A stretch of DNA of 64,000 nt from positions 654,275 through 718,274 of the forward strand of contig NZ_CABPTY010000001.1 in the NCBI RefSeq assembly GCF_902460415.1, read 5' to 3'. Below, piece by piece: positions 25,874-35,180 of this stretch (position 1 is the first letter of the stretch; each line of letters begins with the position of its first letter). The translations under genes were made by a program, and so were the position numbers. Under the pieces are notes generated by a model. The model was given only the letters and a program-made list of their open reading frames with translations, did not search any database and was not told the DNA's origin. Source of the stretch: Campylobacter_A concisus_Y (GTDB taxonomy: Bacteria > Campylobacterota > Campylobacteria > Campylobacterales > Campylobacteraceae).

Positions 25874-26377
25874 CTAAGCTTTTGCTACTAATTTTTCGTA
25901 TTCTGGGCTTGTTTCGCCTAGAACTAGCTTGGTTCCATCGATCTTAAATGGTGGTATATCAAGTGGTCTTGGAGGAGGTCCGTATGTTTGCATTCCGTCG
26001 GCATTAAATTCGCCGCCATGACAGGCACATACAAACATTTGTTTACTTGCTTTATACTCAGGTATACAGCCAAGATGCGTGCAAAGTCCGATAAGAACTA
26101 CATATCTAGCATCCCCTACGACAACATCTCTTTTGTCATTTTTAGCCATATCAGGACTTTTTTTAAGGATGAAAATAGGCTTTTTACGCCACTCAACCTG
26201 CCTCATTTCTCCATCTTTGATCGGACTTAGATCAACTGTTGTGAAACCAGCAGCTTTTACACTTGGAAGCGGATCCCAAGTCTTTTTAACAGCCACTAGT
26301 GACATAGCGCCGCCGACAGCTGCCACAGCACCAAACGCAAGGCCGATAAAGCTACGTCTTTCTTGCTTTACTGACAT
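25874..26377 (-). CDS. petA: Rieske iron-sulphur subunit of the bc1 complex
   Basis: This 167-residue protein starts with a twin-arginine signal-anchor (ERRSFIGLAFGAVAAVGGAMSLVAV, about 6-30), which marks export after cofactor insertion. The [2Fe-2S] ligands are CTHLGC (about 98-103) and CACHGGEF (about 116-123), two Cys and two His. It accepts the first electron from quinol and passes it to the di-haem cytochrome. It is the first gene of petABC; the ATG follows an AGGAA ribosome site. Confidence 0.95.
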   Translation of the reverse strand: MSVKQERRSFIGLAFGAVAAVGGAMSLVAVKKTWDPLPSVKAAGFTTVDLSPIKDGEMRQVEWRKKPIFILKKSPDMAKNDKRDVVVGDARYVVLIGLCTHLGCIPEYKASKQMFVCACHGGEFNADGMQTYGPPPRPLDIPPFKIDGTKLVLGETSPEYEKLVAKA

Positions 26378-26551
26378 TAAATTCCTTTCTATAAATAAAT
26401 TATTAACGATTATACTCTCAAAAAATTAAAAAAGTATAATTTCTAAATATAATCTGCAAAAATAATGTTAATTTTAACTTAAACGTAAATCTTGATTTTA
26501 AGATAAAAATTTTAAGCTTTATGGCTTTTTGAACTAAACCAAAAATCAAAA

Positions 26552-28417
26552 TCAGCCAAGCCTTTTCTCATTCATCTTTATATAAATATGTAAGATATCA
26601 ATCGCAGCTGGCGTGATACCTGAGATTTCACTCGCAGCAAAGAGCGTCGGCGGTGCAAATTTCTCAAGCTTTTCGACCACTTCATTACTAAGACCACTCA
26701 CACTTCTAAAGTCAAAATTTTTAGGAATTTTTACATCCATCATATCTTTCATTTTTTCTATTTGATTTTTTTGCTCATTTATGTAGTGCTGATATTTACA
26801 CTCGGTTAAAATTTGATCCACACTCGCATCATCTAAATTTGCAAATTTCTGATCAAGCTTTCTTAGTTTCTCAGCTGTAAAGCTCTTGCGTGCGACAATC
26901 TTTTGAAGGCTCACATTTTGGCTTATTGGCTCTTCATCAAGGCTAGCTAAAAGCTCTAAATTTTGCTTGCTCGGTGTAATTTGAGTATTGTTTAGGTAAG
27001 CAAGTCCATCTTTTAAATTTTGCCTGATAGCTTCAATTTCATTAAAAGTCTCGTCATCAATAAGTCCAAGCTCATGGCCATATCCGCCAAGCCTTAAAAT
27101 GGCATTTTCCTCACGCAAAAGCAAGCGATACTCCGCCCTACTCGTAAACATCCTATATGGCTCTTTTGTCCCTTTTGTGACAAGATCATCGATCAAAACA
27201 CCGATATACGCCTCATCGCGGCGCAAGACAAGTGGCTCTTTATTATCAAGTGAAAGCGCTGCATTTATGCCAGCCATTAGCCCCTGAGCGCCAGCCTCCT
27301 CGTATCCAGTAGTGCCGTTTATCTGCCCAGCCAGATAAAGACCTTTTACTTTTTTAGTCTCCAAACTATGTCTTAGCTGTGTTGGCTCGACGTAATCGTA
27401 TTCGATAGCGTATCCATGCCTTACGATTTTTGCGTTTTCAAAGCCTTTTACGGAGCGTAGCATCTGCACTTGCACTTCATAAGGCAAGCTAGTCGAAAAG
27501 CCGTTTATATAGTACTCTGTAGCTTCAAGTGTTTGAGGCTCGATGAAAAGATGGTGTCTGTCGCGGTCGCCAAAGCGGTTTATCTTATCTTCGATACTAG
27601 GGCAATATCTTGGTCCGATGCCCTCGATCTGACCTGTAAAAAGTGGCGCTTTGTCGAAATTTGAGCGGATTATCTCATGTGTGGTTTCGTTTGTATAGGC
27701 GATGTAGCATGGTAGCTGCGTTGGGGAGAAATTTTTAGTTCTAAAGCTAAATGCAACTGGCTTTGCGTCGCCATCTTGCTTCTCTAAAATTTCAAAATTT
27801 ATCGTTTTCGCGTCGATCCTTGGGCATGTCCCAGTCTTTAGCCTGCCTAAATTTAGCCCAAGCTCTCTTAGACTGCCGCTAAGATCTTTTGCACTTAGCT
27901 CGCCCACGCGGCCAGCTTCTAGTTTGTTAAATCCAACGTGAATTAGCCCGTTTAAAAATGTACCAGTGGTAATTATCACCTTTTTTGCGTTATAGATGTT
28001 ATTCAGGTGGGTTTTAACGCCAGTTACCTCGCCATTTTCGCTTAAAATTTCAGTGGCGATCTCTTGAGAAATTTCTAAATTTGGCGTATTTAAAAGCAAA
28101 TTTCTCATATAAACTCTATATCTATCCATATCGATCTGAGCGCGGCTACCACGTACTGCTGGACCTTTGCTCTCATTTAGCACGCGAAACTGGATACCAA
28201 CAGCGTCAGTTGTAAGTCCCATTTGGCCACCAAGCGCGTCAATCTCTTTTACAAGATGTCCCTTCGCAAGGCCCCCAATGGCTGGATTACAGCTTGCAGC
28301 GCCTATTTGCTCGGCTAAGATCGTGATAAGTAAAGTTTGCTTGCCCATTCTAGCAGCCGCAAGACTTGCCTCAATGCCTGCATGTCCGCCGCCAATGACG
28401 ATTATTTCATAGTTCAT
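26552..28417 (-). CDS. mnmG: tRNA uridine 5-carboxymethylaminomethyl modification enzyme MnmG
   Basis: This 621-residue protein is full length for MnmG (GidA). The FAD-binding GGGHAGIEASLAAARMG lies at about 8-24, followed by the family signatures CNPAIGGLAKGHLVKEIDALGG, AGRVGELSA and GQINGTTGYEEAGAQGLMAG, and a helical C-terminus that meets MnmE. With MnmE, FAD, NADH, GTP and folate it modifies U34 in the wobble position of several tRNAs. It stands alone on the minus strand, with the divergent acyltransferase gene behind it. No anomalies seen. Confidence 0.96.
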   Translation of the reverse strand: MNYEIIVIGGGHAGIEASLAAARMGKQTLLITILAEQIGAASCNPAIGGLAKGHLVKEIDALGGQMGLTTDAVGIQFRVLNESKGPAVRGSRAQIDMDRYRVYMRNLLLNTPNLEISQEIATEILSENGEVTGVKTHLNNIYNAKKVIITTGTFLNGLIHVGFNKLEAGRVGELSAKDLSGSLRELGLNLGRLKTGTCPRIDAKTINFEILEKQDGDAKPVAFSFRTKNFSPTQLPCYIAYTNETTHEIIRSNFDKAPLFTGQIEGIGPRYCPSIEDKINRFGDRDRHHLFIEPQTLEATEYYINGFSTSLPYEVQVQMLRSVKGFENAKIVRHGYAIEYDYVEPTQLRHSLETKKVKGLYLAGQINGTTGYEEAGAQGLMAGINAALSLDNKEPLVLRRDEAYIGVLIDDLVTKGTKEPYRMFTSRAEYRLLLREENAILRLGGYGHELGLIDDETFNEIEAIRQNLKDGLAYLNNTQITPSKQNLELLASLDEEPISQNVSLQKIVARKSFTAEKLRKLDQKFANLDDASVDQILTECKYQHYINEQKNQIEKMKDMMDVKIPKNFDFRSVSGLSNEVVEKLEKFAPPTLFAASEISGITPAAIDILHIYIKMNEKRLG

Positions 28418-28585
28418 GATAAATTTTTCCTATTTTTTGATTGCGTGATTTTATCCAAAAGCATATAAAATTTAAATTTTTTAAAAATTTTTATTACCAA
28501 ATTTAATGTAGAGTTTTTTATTAATAATATTTTAAATATTTTGCTGTTAGATTTACAAAATTTTTAAAATCACAAAGGTATTTCT

Positions 28586-31500
28586 ATGATGAGTTTATTA
28601 AAAGTTGCTGGCTTTTTGCCCTACCTTGCGATCGCATTTTTAAATGCAAGCGTCGATCTAGCGCACAAAATAACCATACAAAATGTTCTTTTAAAAACAT
28701 ACGATGGCGACATACTTTTTATCTTAACAGCCGTCATAAACGCAATGATCTTGCTACCATTTATTTTTTTATTTTCGCCCTCAAGCTTTATAAATGATAA
28801 ATTTGCAAAAATAAAAGTCATAAGAATTTGTGCCATTTTTGGCGTTATTATCAGCGTCGCGGTGCTTTTTAGCTATCTTGCAGGTGCTTTTGGCGTGGCA
28901 TTTGCGCTCACGCTCATACTAGCCGCTCAAAGTGCGATCTACTCACCAGCAAAATATGGCATCATCAAAGCCCTAGTCGGCCCTGAGCGCCTTGGCACAG
29001 CAAATGGCATTATTCAAGCGCTCACCATCGTTGCGATACTTTTTAGCTCATTTTTATTTTCATTTATATTTGAAAATTTATACATCCAAGGTGAAAATTC
29101 AGAAGAAATTTTAAAAAGCGTCTATCCTATTGGTATCTTTTTAGTCGTATTTAGCGCACTTGAAGCATATTTTGCTTATAAGTTACCTTGCATCGATGAA
29201 AAAGACGAAACAAACGAAAATTTTGATATTAAAAAATATATTCGCCTTAGCTATTTAAGAGAAAATTTAAAAGAAGTAAGGTCAGATAAAAATATCTGGC
29301 TAAGCATCGCTGGACTTAGTATATTTTGGGGAATTTCTCAGATCATCATCGCAGCTTTCCCGGCTCATTACAAAGCCGTTTTTAACGACGACAGCTCGCT
29401 AGCGGTGCAGGCGATCCTTGCAGCAAGCGCCATAGGCATCGCATTTGGCTCATACGTGGCTGGCTCTATGTCAAAGCTTCACATCGAGCTTGGCATCGTG
29501 CCGATGGGCGCTATTGGTATATTTTTCTCGCTTTTATTTTTCGCATTTGGCTCAAGCATCGGCGTAGTTAGCATTAGCTCATTTGCATTTGGCTTTTTTG
29601 GTGGAATTTTTATAGTGCCGCTAAATGCGATGATCCAGTACTTTGCCCCGCAAAAGACCACTGGCAAGATAATGGCGGCAAACAACTTCTTGCAAAACGT
29701 CTCAATGCTGCTATTTCTAGCCATTGGCATAGGCTTAGTGTATTTTGAAGTATCAACCACTGGACTTTTTGTCTTTACAGCGCTTGTTTGCCTAATCGGC
29801 AGTTTTTACGCCATTTTACAGCTTCCACATCTTTTTACAAGGCTACTTTTATTGCCATTTTTAAAGACAAAGTACCACTTTTTTGTTGAGGGACTTCAAA
29901 ATTTACCACAAAGTGGCGGCGCATTACTTCTTGGCAATCACATCAGCTGGATCGACTGGCTCGTGCTGCAAGCTGCAAGCCCAAGGGGCATAAGATTTGT
30001 CATGTATAGAACTATCTATAACAAATGGTATCTAAAGCAAATTTTTAAATTTTTTAAAGTGATCCCAATAGGCGCAGGGGCTAGCAAAGAGTCGATCGAG
30101 TTAGTTAGAGAGCGCCTAAAAAATGGCGAAGTGGTCGCACTTTTCCCAGAGGGTCACATCAGCTACAACGGCCAGATAAATGAATTTCAAAAGGGCTTTG
30201 AGCTTATCATCAGAGATCTAGAAGAAATTTGCATCGTGCCATTTTACCTTCGTGGCCTTTGGGGATCTAGCTTTTCAAGAGCTAGTAAATTTTATAAAGA
30301 CCTCACTTCTAAAAATGGCAGACGCGACATCATCGTCGCCTTTGGCAAACCAATAACCACATTTATAAACGCTGCAAAGATGAAGCAAAAGGTGCTTGAA
30401 CTTAGCTTTTCATCGTGGGAGAGCTTTATCTCAAGGCAAAAACCACTAACAAGCGAATGGCTAAATAACGCAAAAGAGGATAAATTTAAAGAGTGCGTGA
30501 GCGATAGCACTGGGCTAAATTTAAGCAACTTGAAATTTATAACAGCTGTTTTAGTCTTTATCAAAATTTTCAAACGCGAACTAAAAGATGAGAAAAATAT
30601 AGGCATCTTACTGCCTAGCTCAAGCATCGCAGCAATAGTAAATATGGCACTTCTTGCAATGGGCAAAGTGAGTGTAAATTTAAACTATACGCTTAATGTT
30701 ACCTCGCTAAATCACGCCCTAAGAAAGGCAAATATAAATACAGTCATCACCTCTAGCAAATTTCTTGAAAAGCTCGCACTTAAGGGCTTTGATCTAAAAG
30801 ATGCGATGAGCGGCAAGGCTAAATTTGCAGAAGATCTCTCGGCCAGCGTCTCAAAAAAAGAGAAATTTTTAGCGCTTTTAACGGCATTTTTTGCCCCAAC
30901 TTGGCTTATTAAGCTTTGCTATTTCAAGCGTGTAAGTTTAAAAGATACGGCTACCATTTTATTTAGTAGCGGCAGCGAAGGCGAGCCAAAAGGCATCGAG
31001 CTAAGCCACAAAAATTTACTTGCAAACATTAAGCAAATAAGCGAACTTCTAAATTTCAAAAAAGATGATGTGATCTTAAACTCACTCCCTGTTTTTCACT
31101 CATTTGGCCTAACAGTCACCACGCTCATGCCGCTTTGCGAGGGCATAAAAATGGTAAGCGTGCCTGACCCAACAGACGGAGCGACTATTGGCAAAATGGC
31201 CGCAAGACACAGCGCTAGCATCATCTTTGGCACCTCAACGTTCTTTAGGCTCTACACCAGAAACAAAAAGCTTCATCCGCTGATGTTTCAAAGTGCCAGA
31301 ATGGTCGTAGCTGGGGCTGAAAAGCTAAAACCTGAGATAAAAGATGAGTTTAGGCTCAAATTTGGCATAGAAATTTATGAAGGTTATGGCGCGACCGAAA
31401 CTGCGCCGGTAGCTGCTGTAAATATGCCAAATATCCTAGAAAAAGAGAGCCTAAAAGAGCTTACATTTAATAGACCTGGCAGCGTTGGCATGCCTCTACC

Positions 31501-32038
31501 TGGCACTATCATCAAGATAATCGACCCAGAGACGCTTGAAGAGCTAGAAACTGGCACAGACGGCCTCATCGTGATAGGCGGATCGCAGGTGATGAAGGGC
31601 TATCTAAACGACGAGACTAAAACAAGCGAGGTCATCACGCATATAGACGGCGTAAGATACTATAAAACTGGCGACAAAGGCCACATCGATGAAAACGGCT
31701 TTGTGTTTATCGTAGATAGATACTCAAGATTTGCCAAGATAGGCGGCGAGATGATAAGCCTTGGAAGCGTCGAAGAAGAGCTTGCAAAGGTACTTGGGGG
31801 AGACGTAGTCTTTAGCAGTGCAAACGTGCCAGATAGCAAAAAGGGCGAAGCGATCGCACTTTTAGTAAAAAGTGGCACAGAGCCTGAGAATATCGAGCAA
31901 ATTTTAAAAGAGAGCAGCCTAGCTCCTATAATGATGCCAAGCTATATATTCATCGTTGATGATATACCAACACTTGCAAGCGGCAAGGTTGATTTTAAGG
32001 GGGTAAAAGCTCTAGCGGTCTCACTTTTAGCGGAGTGA
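28586..32038 (+). CDS. aas: Fused LplT transporter - acyltransferase - acyl-ACP synthetase (Aas-like)
   Basis: This 1150-residue protein has three parts. Residues 1-410 form a 12-helix MFS transporter of the LplT type, which flips lysophospholipid inward. Residues about 425-610 form a PlsC acyltransferase with NHISWID and FPEGHIS. Residues about 640-1150 form an AMP-forming acyl-ACP synthetase with ILFSSGSEGEPKGIELSH and YKTGDKGHIDENGF. In E. coli, LplT and Aas are separate proteins that recycle lysophosphatidylethanolamine; here transport, fatty-acid activation and re-acylation lie in one chain. The start (ATGATG after AAAGG) is clear, and the gene is monocistronic. Confidence 0.9.
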   Translation: MMSLLKVAGFLPYLAIAFLNASVDLAHKITIQNVLLKTYDGDILFILTAVINAMILLPFIFLFSPSSFINDKFAKIKVIRICAIFGVIISVAVLFSYLAGAFGVAFALTLILAAQSAIYSPAKYGIIKALVGPERLGTANGIIQALTIVAILFSSFLFSFIFENLYIQGENSEEILKSVYPIGIFLVVFSALEAYFAYKLPCIDEKDETNENFDIKKYIRLSYLRENLKEVRSDKNIWLSIAGLSIFWGISQIIIAAFPAHYKAVFNDDSSLAVQAILAASAIGIAFGSYVAGSMSKLHIELGIVPMGAIGIFFSLLFFAFGSSIGVVSISSFAFGFFGGIFIVPLNAMIQYFAPQKTTGKIMAANNFLQNVSMLLFLAIGIGLVYFEVSTTGLFVFTALVCLIGSFYAILQLPHLFTRLLLLPFLKTKYHFFVEGLQNLPQSGGALLLGNHISWIDWLVLQAASPRGIRFVMYRTIYNKWYLKQIFKFFKVIPIGAGASKESIELVRERLKNGEVVALFPEGHISYNGQINEFQKGFELIIRDLEEICIVPFYLRGLWGSSFSRASKFYKDLTSKNGRRDIIVAFGKPITTFINAAKMKQKVLELSFSSWESFISRQKPLTSEWLNNAKEDKFKECVSDSTGLNLSNLKFITAVLVFIKIFKRELKDEKNIGILLPSSSIAAIVNMALLAMGKVSVNLNYTLNVTSLNHALRKANINTVITSSKFLEKLALKGFDLKDAMSGKAKFAEDLSASVSKKEKFLALLTAFFAPTWLIKLCYFKRVSLKDTATILFSSGSEGEPKGIELSHKNLLANIKQISELLNFKKDDVILNSLPVFHSFGLTVTTLMPLCEGIKMVSVPDPTDGATIGKMAARHSASIIFGTSTFFRLYTRNKKLHPLMFQSARMVVAGAEKLKPEIKDEFRLKFGIEIYEGYGATETAPVAAVNMPNILEKESLKELTFNRPGSVGMPLPGTIIKIIDPETLEELETGTDGLIVIGGSQVMKGYLNDETKTSEVITHIDGVRYYKTGDKGHIDENGFVFIVDRYSRFAKIGGEMISLGSVEEELAKVLGGDVVFSSANVPDSKKGEAIALLVKSGTEPENIEQILKESSLAPIMMPSYIFIVDDIPTLASGKVDFKGVKALAVSLLAE

Positions 32039-32265
32039 GGCGCCGCCCTTTTATTTTTGTGATAAAATAACGCCAAAATATTACCTAGATCGCAGTTGCG
32101 ACTAACATTTGCATAAATCTTAAAAATTTTCTGCAAAGAGTTTTGTATAAAAATTTCTATTGCTTTTTAAATTTGGTGCAATTCGTGTGATTGTTTGCTA
32201 AATTCTACCTTTATAAAATTTTACTGGCAGATCATAAAAGATGACGCCATACGAATAGAGAATAA

Positions 32266-32397
32266 ATGGGCTATAACGTAGAAAAAAGTAACAAAGAGCT
32301 GCTAATTAAGATAAATTTTGCCCTAAATAAGCTTAACAAAGAAGGGGCTTTAAGCGAAATTTTGCTTAAATACTTCGGCAAAGATATTTTTAAATAA
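32266..32397 (+). pseudogene. C-terminal remnant of an amino-acid-binding protein
   Basis: A 43-codon frame ends ALNKLNKEGALSEILLKYFGKDIFK. It closely parallels the end of the intact solute-binding protein just downstream (ALDELKAEGKISEISMKYFGKDISK). It has no signal peptide or binding core, so it is the tail of a lost tandem copy. It ends 9 bases before the intact gene, whose AAGGAG ribosome site lies directly after its stop. The 227 bases before it, from 32039, show no supported gene. Confidence 0.65.
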
Positions 32398-32406
32398 GGA
32401 GAATCA

Positions 32407-33159
32407 ATGAATTTTAAGCCCATTTTTGGCTTGATCGCAGGTGCTTTTTTAGCTTTAAATTTAAATGCTTCAACTATCAAAAAAGGCGAACTTACCGTCG
32501 CAACTGAAGGCACTTACTCACCTTACTCATTTTATGATGAAAAGGGCGAGCTAGTAGGATATGACGTAGATATTGCAAGAGCAGTAGCGCAAAAGCTAAA
32601 TTTAAAAGTTGAGTTTCTAACAGCTCCTTGGGATGCGATGTTAGCTGCATTTGACGCTGGTAAAGCTGATGTTGTTTTTAACCAAGTTAGCATAAACGAA
32701 GATAGAAAGAAAAAGTATGGTATGAGCGTGCCTTACACTATGCCATATCCGGTAATTGTCGTGCATAAAGACAATAACGACATCAAAAGTTTTGCTGATC
32801 TAAAAGGCAAAAAGAGTGTGCACTCTGCGACTAGCAACTGGGCAGCGATAGCCGAGAAAAACGGCGCAACAGTGGTCGTAGCTGATGGCTTTAGCAAAGG
32901 CGTGGAGCTTATCATTTCAAAAAGAGCTGATGATACGATAAATGACAACGTCACTTTTTATGACTATATCAAACAACGCCCAAATGCACCACTAAAAATC
33001 GCATACACAAGCAACGAGCCGATGCCAACAGCTGCAATCATTAAAAAAGGCAATACTGAGCTACTAGAAGCGATAAACAAAGCACTTGATGAGCTAAAAG
33101 CCGAGGGCAAGATAAGTGAAATTTCGATGAAATATTTTGGAAAAGATATTTCAAAATAA
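32407..33159 (+). CDS. Polar amino-acid ABC transporter, substrate-binding protein
   Basis: This 250-residue family-3 solute-binding protein has a signal peptide (MNFKPIFGLIAGAFLALNLNA, cleavage about residue 21) without a lipobox Cys, so it is free in the periplasm. GTYSPYSFYDEKGELVGYDVDIARAVAQKL is the family signature. PWDAMLAAFDAGKADVV and the GKISEISMKYFGKD end are also typical. The ligand (cystine, glutamine, aspartate or another) cannot be told. Its permease and ATPase genes lie 2 kb downstream, separated by two unrelated genes. A 14-bp hairpin follows the stop. Confidence 0.9.
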   Translation: MNFKPIFGLIAGAFLALNLNASTIKKGELTVATEGTYSPYSFYDEKGELVGYDVDIARAVAQKLNLKVEFLTAPWDAMLAAFDAGKADVVFNQVSINEDRKKKYGMSVPYTMPYPVIVVHKDNNDIKSFADLKGKKSVHSATSNWAAIAEKNGATVVVADGFSKGVELIISKRADDTINDNVTFYDYIKQRPNAPLKIAYTSNEPMPTAAIIKKGNTELLEAINKALDELKAEGKISEISMKYFGKDISK

Positions 33160-33160
33160 T

Positions 33161-33190
33161 TTTAAAGCCAATAATTTTATTGGCTTTAAA
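33161..33190 (+). terminator. Hairpin after the binding-protein gene
   Basis: TTTAAAGCCAATAA and TTATTGGCTTTAAA form a 14-bp stem with a 2-base loop, starting 2 bases past the stop. There is no T-tract. Such hairpins often protect the abundant binding-protein message while reducing read-through. Confidence 0.6.
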
Positions 33191-33206
33191 GCAATTAGGA
33201 TAAATT

Positions 33207-33671
33207 TTGAGCGAAAAAAATATAGATGCAACTAAAGATATAGATTTTATAAATAAAACAGTAATAGACAATATAAAATTTACATATATTGCTAAAAGCA
33301 ATATCCATGGTTTTGGTCTTTTTTCTGACAGAATTTTAGACAATGGCACAATACTTTGTTTTTTAGACGGACAAGTAATGAGCTGGAATCACTATGATGA
33401 AATAGCAAAGAGTATAAATTTAGGAAAATATCAAAAATATATATTTATGGAGTGGAATGCGCTTAGCAATGATACCTTGCTTGTAAGAGCTTTTAGAACA
33501 AAATATAGTTATATAAATCATTCAAATATACCAAATGTAGAGATTAAATATAACCCAATTCGCATAGAAACCATAAAACAAATAAATAAAAATGATGAAA
33601 TTGTTATAGACTACAATAAAGAGCCATTAAAAAAAGAATATCTTAGTGATAAAGAAAAAGGTTTTTTGTGA
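33207..33671 (+). CDS. SET-domain protein (probable lysine methyltransferase)
   Basis: This 154-residue protein is essentially one SET domain. NIHGFGLFSDRILDNGTIL (about 33-51) is the first motif, YINHSNIPNVEI (about 108-119) supplies the NHS of the S-adenosylmethionine site, and INKNDEIVIDYN (about 131-142) gives the E-x-x-x-DY catalytic end. There is no post-SET Cys cluster. SET proteins methylate lysines; bacterial ones act on self proteins or, in some pathogens, host histones. Here the target is unknown. It begins with TTG (AGGA 7 bases upstream) and its stop overlaps the next gene's GTG. It lies, AT-rich, inside an ABC transporter operon. Confidence 0.8.
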   Translation: MSEKNIDATKDIDFINKTVIDNIKFTYIAKSNIHGFGLFSDRILDNGTILCFLDGQVMSWNHYDEIAKSINLGKYQKYIFMEWNALSNDTLLVRAFRTKYSYINHSNIPNVEIKYNPIRIETIKQINKNDEIVIDYNKEPLKKEYLSDKEKGFL

Positions 33672-35169
33672 TACGTTTTAAAATCACTATTATTCAGCCA
33701 ATAGAAATCAATATACAAACGCTAATAAAGTTTTTTGATACAAAGATAAATATTGAAAATTTTAAAAAATATGAAAATATTAAAGCACCTTATTGGAAAC
33801 AAACCATGGATGAACTTTTTAATCTATATAGTTCATTTATAATTTTAGATAGCCGACTTATCAATTCTGAAGTTTTAAAAGAAGAACTAAAAAATAATTA
33901 TTTTAATATCAATGATAAATTTAACATATCTGATTTTTTAGATGGCAGCGACTTAAAAACATACTTAATGTTTGACTATAGACTATTTCAATTTTGTATA
34001 GCATATGAACTAGGTTTTGTTTTGCCACTAAATAATATAGAAGACGTCACAAGGATTGAACAAGATAAACTAGATTTTTATAATTGTATTCGCAATATCT
34101 TCGTTAAAGAAACCGATAGCTCTTATCTGCCATCTATTATTTTAAATTTACAAAATAACTTGATAATGGAAGCAAAAAAATTTATAGCTGTAAATTTTAA
34201 TCTAAAAGATAGTATGGACAGCCTTAAAATACTAAATAATAGTGGAAACATAACAAATGTAGCTATATTAGAAAACTTAAATGATAAAGAATTTGAAAAA
34301 TACTCAAATTGTTTATTAAATCTAAATTCATTAGCTGAAAGAAATCAAACCTATAGTTCGCCAATAAAAATAAAAACAGTAAATTCAAAATATGATAATT
34401 TATATTTTTTCAATGGTCGCTTTCATACGATAATATTACAAAATCAAAAAGACGAATACAGATATATCCCTATACAGNNNNNNNNNNNNNNNNNNNNNNN
34501 NNNNNNNNNNNNNNNNNNNNNNNNNNNNNNNNNNNNNNNNNNNNNNNNNNNNNNNNNNNNNNNNNNNNNNNNNNNNNNNNNNNNNNNNNNNNNNNNNNTA
34601 TCCCTATACAGTTTCAAATGCAATACCTTTGGTTTTATTTATCTAAACAAATAAATTTAATACTCGAGTTTTACAATGATAATATCTTAAAGGATAGCTC
34701 GATATCAAAAATATCAGAATATAGCGATAAAATTGATGCAATAATAAATAAAATCGAAAATCTAAATATCTTCAACCACAAATTTAAACTTTCTATTGAA
34801 GCTGATAGTAAAATTTATCATGCGATAGAAGAAAAATGGAATATAGAAAATATGATCAAAACTTCAAACGAGTATGTAGTCTATTTTAAAGATTATCTAG
34901 CAAGAATTTATACTAAAAAAAGCTCTAAAATGGAGCAAAGACAAAATAAAATACTTTTATTTATAACTTTATTTCAGTTCATTGCACTTCTAAGTGTCTG
35001 GAATGACTATCTAAACTTATTAAGTGTTGAGTTTTTACAAAAAGCGAAAGGCATATTACCACTATTTGGTTCAGAGAGCAATTTAGAAACTTTCAACATA
35101 TATCTACCAATTATATTTTTCATAATAATTTTATGTATGTTTTTTTATATATTTAAAAATAAGGAATAG
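33668..35169 (+). CDS. Membrane protein of unknown function paired with the SET gene (spans assembly gap)
   Basis: Two frames on either side of the N-run 34478-34598 belong to one gene. The 13 bases at 34465-34477 are repeated at 34599-34611, and merging them restores a single frame of about 455 residues (YIPIQFQMQYLWFYLSKQ at the join). The first 380 residues are soluble, rich in Asn, Ile and Lys. Two helices close the protein (ILLFITLFQFIALLSVW and PIIFFIIILCMFFYIF), leaving the bulk probably in the cytoplasm. It starts with GTG overlapping the SET gene stop (GTGA), so the two are translationally coupled. I recognise no family. Confidence 0.68.
34478..34598. other. Assembly gap (121 N) that is probably spurious
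   Basis: TATCCCTATACAG occurs directly on both edges (34465-34477 and 34599-34611). Collapsing the two copies removes 134 positions and brings the two coding frames into phase, so the contigs most likely overlap and no sequence is missing. Confidence 0.9.
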
Positions 35170-35180
35170 TTAAGGCAAAA

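Noticed and set aside
34618..35169. Separate gene starting at an ATG just right of the second gap
   Set aside because: The 13-base overlap at the gap edges restores a single frame from 33668 to 35169, so this ATG is internal.
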